A DNA stretch of 64,000 nt from Kribbella sp. VKM Ac-2568. Its GTDB lineage: Bacteria; Actinomycetota; Actinomycetes; Propionibacteriales; Kribbellaceae. The DNA is taken from the NCBI RefSeq assembly GCF_004345365.1, contig NZ_SLVF01000004.1, positions 248,001 through 312,000 on the forward strand. The letters are read 5' to 3'. A program made the translations under genes and the position numbers. How positions within the stretch are numbered: position 1 is the first letter of the stretch; each line of letters opens with the position of its first letter. This document shows, piece by piece, positions 33,726-40,318 of the stretch. Under the pieces are notes generated by a model. The model was not told where the DNA came from and searched no databases. It was given only the letters and a program-made list of their open reading frames with translations.

Positions 33726-34712
33726 GTGAACGACGACCAGGATCAGGTCCCTGCCGAGCAGCGGCTCTTCGATGCGGTTGCGCAGTGGAACGCAGAAACC
33801 GGCTACGGCACTACCGATCTGATCGACGCAGCCTGCCTCGCTCTCAGCGAAGGACTCGACTCGCCATCACTGCGCGACCTCGGCGGAGCATCGCCTAAGG
33901 ACTCCATGTTCGACCTCAAGGAGATGGTCGACAACACGCTCGACGAACTCAAGATCGCGCAGCCGGGGACCCTACGGCAGGGTCACGTCATTGCTCGCGG
34001 AGGCGGGACCACGCGGCGCCTCGGAACTGACATGATTCAGTTCGAGGTCGCCGAAGCGCCCGATGAGTCGGGCGGTGGATTCCAGCTACTCGTCTACGTC
34101 AACGGCGCCGAGATGACGGCCGCTGGAGCTGGGCTCGGCATGGATCCCTACGACGTGCTCGTTCCCAACAACCTGCTCGTGGCCACCGCCGAGGCCCACA
34201 AGATCCCGATCGCCCGCTGCGAGTGCGGCGTGTACGGCTGCGGTTCAACCGACGTCACGATCGTGAGAGATGGCGATTTGGTCCACTGGGACTGGCTCCT
34301 CGAAGCCCCCATGAACCGCGGAGCAACCTTCCCCGCGGCAGACTACGACAATGAAGTCGATCGCCTGGGCTCCAGCCACGGGTGGGAAACGCCCGACCGG
34401 ACAGCAGGGAGGCTGATCCTGCGTGACGTCGATCGTCAAGCACTTCTCGCCTACAGGCTAGTGCCCAGCTGGGTCGCCAATGACCGCCGGAACGCAGCGG
34501 TGTTCCGGGTAGCCCTTCAGATCGGCGACGACTACCAGGTCTTCATCGACTTTCCGTGGGAAGATCGCACTCCGCTGGAGCTCGCTCGCTACGTGTGCCA
34601 CACCTTGTCGCACGCACCCCGGACATGGGCCGCGACCTGGCATGCGATCCAGCCCTCCATCAGCGAGGCACCCAAGATCGCCGGGCGGAAGTGGAAGCCA
34701 GCCCACTTCTAA
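33726..34712 (+). CDS. Two-domain hypothetical protein with CxCxxxxCG motif (328 aa)
   Basis: From GTG 33726. Domain 1 (about 5-85) is helical: RLFDAVAQWNAETGYGTTDL, DAACLALSEGLDSPSLRDLG and MFDLKEMVDNTLDEL, a layout seen in small immunity-type proteins. Domain 2 (about 105-325) is beta-rich with FQLLVYVNGAEMTAAGAGLG and a knuckle RCECGVYGCGSTDV near residue 160, which could hold a metal, then DGDLVHWDWL. No catalytic motif. The largest gene of the island and apparently intact. No family recognised with confidence. Confidence 0.7.
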   Translation: MNDDQDQVPAEQRLFDAVAQWNAETGYGTTDLIDAACLALSEGLDSPSLRDLGGASPKDSMFDLKEMVDNTLDELKIAQPGTLRQGHVIARGGGTTRRLGTDMIQFEVAEAPDESGGGFQLLVYVNGAEMTAAGAGLGMDPYDVLVPNNLLVATAEAHKIPIARCECGVYGCGSTDVTIVRDGDLVHWDWLLEAPMNRGATFPAADYDNEVDRLGSSHGWETPDRTAGRLILRDVDRQALLAYRLVPSWVANDRRNAAVFRVALQIGDDYQVFIDFPWEDRTPLELARYVCHTLSHAPRTWAATWHAIQPSISEAPKIAGRKWKPAHF

Positions 34713-34775
34713 CCTTCAAGGAGTGCGAGCATTCGTCGGGGTCGGACCGCGTTACCGTAGAGGACACCCGACGCA

Positions 34776-34800
34776 CTCAACTCGGCATGACAGGGCAATG
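34776..34800 (+). repeat. Dispersed island repeat R10
   Basis: CTCAACTCGGCATGACAGGGC: its first 15 bases are identical to R1 at 28262-28276, making the two outermost copies the best-matched pair. Confidence 0.7.
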
Positions 34801-34946
34801 CAACTCGGCCATCGCCGCCCTCTGTAGTGGGCGCCATGACAACGACAATTGCATCGCGCAGGTAGCACGTCATGTCGATGTCGCGGCGCAGGGCGCCCGG
34901 GGATGAGGTCTTGTGTGGGGTGGGTGGGGCGGGGGATGTTGTTGGG

Positions 34947-35983
34947 ATGACGTCGTCACCCGCGGTTGGGGTAGTTGAGCTTGACGAGCTTGCCGTCACG
35001 GTCGTTGTTGATAATGCGACTGACACGTTGTCGTCTGTCGGTGCTGGGATTCCGCAGGTGCCGGAGGTTGTGCGGTTGCTCGGGGGCCAGTCGATCGGGG
35101 TGCATGAGGGGCACGAGATGGTGGTTACGTTCGACCATCTTTGCGTTGCTTGTCATGGGTTCTCGGCGCTGGCTACGGCGCGACGGGGGGATGAGAGCGC
35201 CACGGTGTTGTTCGATGTCGGGCCCTACGGAGACGTCTGGCTTGCTAACGCTGAGCGGTTGGTCCTTGAGCTGGCGGGGATTGACGTGCTGTTCCTGTCG
35301 CATTGGCATTGGGATCACTCGGGTGGGATACCGACTGTGGTTGCCGCCATCGCGGGCGAGCGGAGTCGGGTGGGACGGCCGCCACCTGTTGTCGATGTTC
35401 ATCCGGATCGGCCGGATCAGCGTGGGTTGCTGACTCCTCTTGGGAAGTTCGCGATGTTGGCGGGAGAGCCCACGCTCGAGGCGATCGTGGCTGCGGGCGG
35501 GGAGATCGCGGTGCATGCGGAGGTGCACCCGGTCGCGGGGCTCTTCGTGGGGAGCGGCGATATCCCGCGTACTACGAGCTACGAGGCGGGGTTGCCGGGG
35601 CATCACACCTGGCGGGATGGCCAGGCCAGGACCTGGAGATCCACGACGAACGCTTCCTCGCGGCGTCCGTCCGCGGCCGCGGTACGACCGTGTTCTCCGC
35701 GTGCTCGCATGCGGGAATCGTCAATGTCGGCCTCGAGGCGCGCCGGCTGTTCCCGGAGCAGCCGGTCGATCTCTTGCTGGGCGGGTACCACCTGGCCGGA
35801 GCCGCCGTCGAGGATCGCATCGGTCCCACGGTGCGGGACCTCGCGGAGTTGGTCGCGCCGCGGATCGTCGCGCCTGGTCACTGCACCGGCTGGCGGGCCG
35901 CCGCCGCACTTGCCGACGCCTTCAGCCCAGCCGGCTTCGCCCCGAGCGTCGTCGGGACCCGCTATCCGCTCACCGCGAGCTGA
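34947..35983 (+). pseudogene. MBL-fold metallohydrolase, frameshifted by a 5-bp duplication
   Basis: From ATG 34947 the frame runs through LDELAVTVVVDNATDTLSS and the metal motif LFLSHWHWDHSGG near residues 115-127 to GLPGHHTWRDGQ. At 35621-35630 CCAGG is present twice in tandem. Removing one copy joins this exactly to DLEIHDERFLAASVRGRGTT, FSACSHAGIVNVGLEARRLF and GGYHLAG with later metal residues, ending VGTRYPLTAS at 35983. The intact protein would be about 344 residues, resembling MvaI-like or dihydropterin-phosphate-type MBL enzymes. As written the product is inactive. Confidence 0.88.
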
Positions 35984-36082
35984 GAGATCCCCAAGCTCCC
36001 GGACGTCGAGAGATCCCGAGCGGCCGGGCCCTGAGAGATCCCGAGCGGCCAGACCTTGAGAGATCCCGAGCAGTCGGACCCT
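35982..36082. repeat. 25-bp tandem repeat, four units
   Basis: GAGAGATCCC starts at 35982, 36008, 36033 and 36058. The unit is GAGAGATCCCGAGCGGCC plus a variable 7-8 bases. The first unit overlaps the stop of the MBL gene. The array fills most of the gap before the methyltransferase. Confidence 0.85.
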
Positions 36083-36157
36083 GGTCCCCGCGCGCCGGAC
36101 CGGGACGGTTGGGGAATTCGGTCGCGGCGTGGGTGGGGCGATGTCTAGGGTCGGGGG

Positions 36158-36934
36158 ATGCCTGATGCGTTGTTTGCGGTGCCGCGGTTGGTGGGGATTT
36201 ATGACTCGCTGGAAGCCGAGCGGCCTGATCTCGAGGCCTATGCCGCGATGATCGAAGAATTCGGCGCCCGGCAGGTGCTGGATGTGGGGTGCGGGACGGG
36301 GACGTTCGCGTGTTTGCTGGCGTCGCGTGGGGTTGAGGTCGTCGGGGTGGATCCAGCACGTGCCTCGTTGGAGCTGGCGCGGAGGAAGCCTGGGGCGGAG
36401 CGGGTGCGATGGGTTGTGGGCGACGCCACGTCATTGCCGGAGCTGCAGGTGGATCTGGCAGTGATGACGGGGAACGTGGCTCAGGTGTTCGTGACGGATG
36501 AGGATTGGGCGGCGACGTTGGGTGGGGTACGGCGGGCGCTGGCTCCGGGTGGGCGGTTCGTCTTCGAGACAAGGGATCCCGAGCGCAAGGCGTGGCTGGG
36601 GTGGAATCGCGAGCAGACGTACAACGAGGCCGATATCCCGGGCGTAGGCGTGGTCAGGAACTGGACTGATCTGCTGGACGTGAGCGGCTCGCTCGTCACC
36701 TTCCGCGGGACCTATTACTTCGAGTCCGACGGTGCGACGCTCACCTCGGACTCGACCCTCCGCTTCCGCACTCGCGAGGAACTGGAGCAATCCCTGGCCG
36801 CCGCCGGTTTCGCGGTTGACGAGGTCCGCGATGCTCCTGACCGGCCTGGCCTGGAGTTCGTGTTCGTCACCTCAGCCGTCGAGGTCGTCGAGGTCGGCGA
36901 GGTCGGCGTACAGGGCGTTCAGGAGGCGCGGTAG
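36158..36934 (+). CDS. Class I SAM-dependent methyltransferase
   Basis: 258 residues from ATG 36158. Rossmann-fold motif I VLDVGCGTGTFACLLASRG near residues 40-58, acidic motif II VVGVDPARAS near 62, motif III DLAVMTGNVAQVF near 100, then RRALAPGGRFVFETRD. The C-terminal half (about 155-230) is a beta sheet with VTFRGTYYFESDG that may shape the acceptor pocket. Small-molecule methyltransferase of unknown substrate. Its last 63 bp overlap the convergent serine hydrolase gene, where a GTCGAGGTC-type repeat encodes the tail. Confidence 0.88.
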   Translation: MPDALFAVPRLVGIYDSLEAERPDLEAYAAMIEEFGARQVLDVGCGTGTFACLLASRGVEVVGVDPARASLELARRKPGAERVRWVVGDATSLPELQVDLAVMTGNVAQVFVTDEDWAATLGGVRRALAPGGRFVFETRDPERKAWLGWNREQTYNEADIPGVGVVRNWTDLLDVSGSLVTFRGTYYFESDGATLTSDSTLRFRTREELEQSLAAAGFAVDEVRDAPDRPGLEFVFVTSAVEVVEVGEVGVQGVQEAR

Positions 36935-37906
36935 GCGGTCGGCGTGGATAGCGGCGGTCGCTGCGCCGTTCAAGTAGACGGCGACAACCAGGTCGCGGGC
37001 CGGGTCGGCGAAGGCGGTGCTCCAGGTTTGCCCGCCATGACCGTAGGTGCCGGACGAGGCGCGATCACCGAAGCCGTACTGCGGAGCGGCTGATCCCAGC
37101 ACGAAGCCGAGTCCACGATCCAGCCGCGCGTCCAGCACCTCGTCGTACACGTCGGTGAGGTGGTGCGAGGTCATCTCCCGGAGCGTGTCCGGCGACAGGA
37201 TGCACCCGAGGGACTCGTAGAAGCGGCCGAGCTGGCTGATCGGTCCGTGGATGCCGCCGGTGGGACGTCCCCAGGTCACCCAGTACGCCGTACCGGAGCG
37301 GGCGATCCCGGGGATGCGCGCGATGCGGGCCTGGTTCCGCTCGTAGATCTCGGGCGCCATCGCGAGCCAGCAGTCGTCCAGGCCGGCAACCTCGAAGATC
37401 TCCTCGCGAACGAACTGGTCGAAAGGGCGTCCATCGAGGCGAGTCACGAGCTCAGCGACGATCCACATCGCAATCGAGTTGTAACCACATCGTTGCCCAG
37501 GCACCCAGTCGGGCCGCAGTGGCGAAGCACAGATGTCAGCAACCAGCTCAGCTGCAGACGCCTGCTTGGTGATGCTCGTAGTCAGTCCAGCAGTGTGAGT
37601 CAGCAGATGCTTGACGCTCACCCGCTCCTTGCCCGACGCCGCGAACTCAGGCAGGTGATGGTGCACCGGATCATCAATGTCCAGGGCCCCGCGCTCCCAA
37701 AGAACCGCCAACGCGACACACGTGATCGGCTTGGTGGCGGACGCCCACTCGACGATGGTCTCTCGCGCCATCGGTACTCCGGGCTGCGCCTCGCCAAGCG
37801 CGACATCAACCCAGGGCGTCCCGCCCACCGAGGCGTAAACCTGCGCCCCGGTGTGCCATCCGGCCCCGATTCCGTGCTCGATCTCCCACTCGATCCGGCT
37901 TCGCAC
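36872..37906 (-). CDS. Serine hydrolase, class C beta-lactamase family
   Basis: 344 residues. The catalytic SxxK is SATK near residues 56-59 (IVEWASATKPITCVALAVLW), the YxN motif is in GQRCGYNSIAMWI near 147, and the KTG-equivalent box is GTYGHGGQTWS near 285-295. HLLTHTAGLTTS is typical. There is no signal peptide, so it is a cytoplasmic esterase or peptidase-like member rather than a secreted resistance enzyme. Starts at GTG 37906. The 3' end overlaps the methyltransferase on the other strand. Confidence 0.9.
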   Translation of the reverse strand: MRSRIEWEIEHGIGAGWHTGAQVYASVGGTPWVDVALGEAQPGVPMARETIVEWASATKPITCVALAVLWERGALDIDDPVHHHLPEFAASGKERVSVKHLLTHTAGLTTSITKQASAAELVADICASPLRPDWVPGQRCGYNSIAMWIVAELVTRLDGRPFDQFVREEIFEVAGLDDCWLAMAPEIYERNQARIARIPGIARSGTAYWVTWGRPTGGIHGPISQLGRFYESLGCILSPDTLREMTSHHLTDVYDEVLDARLDRGLGFVLGSAAPQYGFGDRASSGTYGHGGQTWSTAFADPARDLVVAVYLNGAATAAIHADRLPRLLNALYADLADLDDLDG

Positions 37907-38301
37907 CGCCCCAGTTAACTAGCTGGGGCGGTGCGAGGGATGGTGGAGCGGCCAGGGTGCCGGGGCAGGGGAGTGGGGCTCACCCGACACCCTGACCTGT
38001 CAGGGGGTACCGCGGGGTGCGGTGGGTACGGCGCATCGGACGGGGTGGTGCGGTGGCGGGTGGGCGACTGCCGCTCTCGAGTGGGGTTGTCGCGCCTGGT
38101 GCCTTTGGGGCCGGGGGCCGTAGAAGTAAATGTACTGGTGAGTACCAAACGGCCAAGGGGGCGCGCATCACACACCAAGGGGCGTCAAACGCTTGATATA
38201 CAAGGGATCCCGGCTCGGTGGATGCGAAGCGTGGCGGAAGTCGAACGGTTGGTGAGTGGTGGGCGTCCGGGCCCTGCCGAATCGCGCGAGTCGGAAGCCG
38301 G
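37907..38301. other. Gene-free gap
   Basis: 395 bp between two leftward genes. No reading frame with sensible composition. The segment 38125-38215 is locally less GC-rich (TAAATGTACTGGTGAGTACC region) and may contain promoter elements for the serine hydrolase, but nothing specific can be supported. Confidence 0.4.
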
Positions 38302-38949
38302 TCAGGGCGTAGCGGGGCGGGCCTGGTCGGTGGCGAGGCGGACGGCGAAGACGGCGAGCGCGGTACCAGTTAGATAACGGTGGACTCGCATCCAGAGGGG
38401 CTTGCGGCTGAAGAAGAGGGCGACCGAGCCGGCGGTGATCACGAAGACGGCGTTCACCAGGACGCCGACGGCCAGCTGGGTGAGTCCGAGGAGCAGGCTC
38501 TGGGTGCCGACATGGCCGCGGGACGGGTCTACGAACTGAGGCAGCAGGGAGATGTAGAGGATCGCGATCTTCGGATTGAGCAGGCAGGTCAGCAGGCCCA
38601 TCCCGAACAGCTTCCGCGGACGGTCGGGCTCGAGCTCGTTCGGCGTGAACGCGGAGCTGCCTCCCGGCCGGAGTGCGTTCCAGGCCAGCCAGAGCAGGTA
38701 CGCCGCGCCGGCCAGCTTGAGCGTGACGTAGATCTCCGGCACCAGGGCGAACAGCGTCGCCAGGCCCGCGGTTGCCGCCAGCAAATACACGAGGAACCCG
38801 ACGCCGACCCCCGCGAGCGAGGTCAACCCGGCCCGTCGTCCCTGCGCCACCGACCGCGACACCAGGTAGATCATGTTCGGCCCGGGAATCACCACCAGCC
38901 CGAGCTCGACCAGCGCGATCCCGATCACCGCCTCAGTGCTGATCACCAC
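38302..38949 (-). CDS. LysE/RhtB family exporter
   Basis: 215 residues from GTG 38949. Six transmembrane helices in the LysE pattern: VELGLVVIPGPNMIYLVSRS with the conserved PGPN loop near residues 20-24, then GRRAGLTSLAGVGVGFLVYL, KLAGAAYLLWLAWNALRPG, and LLTCLLNPKIAILYISLLPQ holding the NPK motif near 122. Family members export amino acids or homoserine-type compounds. Substrate unknown. Transcribed alone toward the gap at 37907-38301. Confidence 0.93.
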   Translation of the reverse strand: MVISTEAVIGIALVELGLVVIPGPNMIYLVSRSVAQGRRAGLTSLAGVGVGFLVYLLAATAGLATLFALVPEIYVTLKLAGAAYLLWLAWNALRPGGSSAFTPNELEPDRPRKLFGMGLLTCLLNPKIAILYISLLPQFVDPSRGHVGTQSLLLGLTQLAVGVLVNAVFVITAGSVALFFSRKPLWMRVHRYLTGTALAVFAVRLATDQARPATP

Positions 38950-39175
38950 CGCACATCCCCTCCGCCCGTCCATCGCCGTCGCCTGCCGCCTCAGCGACGT
39001 TAACAGCCGTCACTCCGGTGGCTCAGAGGTTTTTCTCAGACTGAGATGGTCGAGGCGAGTGGCCAGGTGGCGGCTGGGAGGGGCGGATCGGACACCCCGG
39101 GTTAATGGCTGGCGGTGGGGCGTTCACAATTGGTTAGCTAAGCCCATACGCCTGACGGTTTGTGAAGGAGACGGT

Positions 39176-39355
39176 ATGAGCGACAAGCCCAGCGAGCCGG
39201 CGCAGGACGAACTGCAGAAGAAGTTCCGCGAGGCGCTCGCCAAGAAGAACGCGCATCACGAGTCGCACCCCGGTAGCGGGCCGCGGCACGAAGGTGTCGG
39301 CGAGGCGCACAACGACAAGCAGAAGCGCCAGTTCCGGCGCAAGTCCGGCAGCTGA
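39176..39355 (+). CDS. DUF5302 small protein
   Basis: 59 residues from ATG 39176, with GAAGGAG 6 nt upstream. Highly charged and hydrophilic: QDELQKKFREALAKKNAHH, a histidine- and glycine-rich middle (ESHPGSGPRHEGVGE) and the conserved RQFRRKSGS end. This is the DUF5302 pattern found across actinobacteria. Probably disordered and possibly nucleic-acid binding, but no role is known. Followed by a clear terminator. Confidence 0.9.
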   Translation: MSDKPSEPAQDELQKKFREALAKKNAHHESHPGSGPRHEGVGEAHNDKQKRQFRRKSGS

Positions 39356-39379
39356 TTCCGCCGCCCATCCATCCATTCC

Positions 39380-39405
39380 GAGCCCCGGGTCGCCGCCCGG
39401 GGCTC
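39380..39405 (+). terminator. Intrinsic-type terminator after DUF5302
   Basis: GAGCCCCGGG at 39380-39389 pairs perfectly with CCCGGGGCTC at 39396-39405 over a 6-base loop, followed by TACCTTTGCC. Position 25 bp past the stop supports a terminator. Confidence 0.85.
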
Positions 39406-39441
39406 TACCTTTGCCCTACTCGGCGCCCGCCCGACGGCTGC

Positions 39442-39534
39442 GCGACCGCCCGCACCCCGGTGCGCCGTGCAGGCGACCGCCCGCACCCCGGTGCGCCGTA
39501 CAGGCGACCGCCCGTACTCCGGTACGCCGTGCAG
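39442..39534. repeat. Three 31-bp tandem repeats with conserved hairpin
   Basis: Units begin at 39442, 39473 and 39504 (GCGACCGCCC...). Units 1 and 2 hold the inverted pair GCACC/GGTGC; in unit 3 both arms have changed together to GTAC/GTAC, keeping the pairing. Confidence 0.85.
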
Positions 39535-39539
39535 GTGGG

Positions 39540-39944
39540 TCAGGGGGCGAGGAGGTCGGCGAGGCGGGGGAGTTGGAGTTCCCAGCCCTGGAGGTGGCCG
39601 GTGGCGTCTTCGGGGGTCAGACCGGTCTGGGTGAGGAGGAGGCGGGTGCCGGCGTCCACCTCGGTGAGCTCGACGCGGACCTCGGACGGCCCGTCCTCGT
39701 GGTCCCACTGCCAGGTGAACGCGAGGAGACTCGGCGGGTCCACCTCCGTGTAGCGACCCCGGACGACGTACGGGCCCATCTTGACCAGGTACTCGCCGCC
39801 GACCCGGACGTCTGCCTCGACGGTCAGGTCCAGCGTGGGGTTCGGGCAGTACCACCGAGTCAGCAGGCCGGGCTCGGTCCACGCCGCGTATACCCGCTCG
39901 ATAGTTGCCGTCAGCATCCGTTCGATCCGGACGTCAGTGCTCAT
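39540..39944 (-). CDS. SRPBCC (AHSA1-like) domain protein
   Basis: 134 residues. Helix-grip fold landmarks: IERMLTATIERVYAAWTEPG, LLTRWYCPNPTLDLTVEADV, GGEYLVKMGPYVVRGRYTEV and LLLTQTGLTPEDA. Family known to bind hydrophobic ligands or act with Hsp90-type cofactors; this short form is the typical partner of a divergent or upstream ArsR regulator. It overlaps the ArsR gene by 11 bp, so the two are co-translated. Confidence 0.9.
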   Translation of the reverse strand: MSTDVRIERMLTATIERVYAAWTEPGLLTRWYCPNPTLDLTVEADVRVGGEYLVKMGPYVVRGRYTEVDPPSLLAFTWQWDHEDGPSEVRVELTEVDAGTRLLLTQTGLTPEDATGHLQGWELQLPRLADLLAP

Positions 39945-40251
39945 CCTTGCTCCCTTGCAAGAGGTCTTCCAGCCGGTCGATGGTGCTGTTCCAGTACGCC
40001 GTGAGGTCGCCGAGCCAGGCCTGTACTTCGGTCAGCGCGTCCGGCCGCAGGGTGCACACCACCGTGCGGCCAACCTTGCGGCGGGTGACGACCCCCGCGT
40101 CGACGAGCACGCCGACGTGTTTCGTCATCGCCGGCGCGGTCACCTGGTGCGGTGCGGCCAGTTCCCCCATCGTCGCCTCGCCCCGGCTCAACCGGGTCAC
40201 GATCGCCAGCCGGGTCGGATCGGCCAGCGCGGCGAAGGTGATGGTCAGCAC
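39934..40251 (-). CDS. ArsR family regulator
   Basis: 105 residues from GTG 40251. Winged helix: FAALADPTRLAIVTRLSRGE, then MGELAAPHQVTAPAMTKHVG as recognition helix and VTRRKVGRTVVCTLRPDAL as wing. No metal ligands. An ATG at 40287 is in frame but would put the dyad at 40259-40278 inside the coding sequence. The GTG start leaves the dyad overlapping the ribosome site, which suits autoregulation. First gene of the ArsR-SRPBCC pair. Confidence 0.88.
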   Translation of the reverse strand: MLTITFAALADPTRLAIVTRLSRGEATMGELAAPHQVTAPAMTKHVGVLVDAGVVTRRKVGRTVVCTLRPDALTEVQAWLGDLTAYWNSTIDRLEDLLQGSKDEH

Positions 40252-40258
40252 GAGAAAA

Positions 40259-40278
40259 ACTTCACCAAACGGTGAAGT
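40259..40278. promoter_or_regulatory. ArsR operator, perfect dyad
   Basis: ACTTCACC at 40259-40266 and GGTGAAGT at 40271-40278, separated by AAAC. The symmetry extends imperfectly outward to AAA/TTT. It ends 8 bp from the GTG start of the ArsR gene. Confidence 0.75.
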
Positions 40279-40318
40279 GTTTGTCAACCACGAGACCTCC
40301 TCGGGAAGAGCGTGGCGG

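Noticed and set aside
28262..34800. Integron attC array
   Set aside because: The repeats do not fold into the attC cruciform, lack the GTTRRRY core and no tyrosine integrase is present; the cassette comparison is only an analogy.
35982..36082. CRISPR array
   Set aside because: Repeats are about 18 bp with 7-8 bp variable parts, no spacers of normal size and no cas genes.
39442..39534. CRISPR array
   Set aside because: The 31-bp units are contiguous with no spacers between them.
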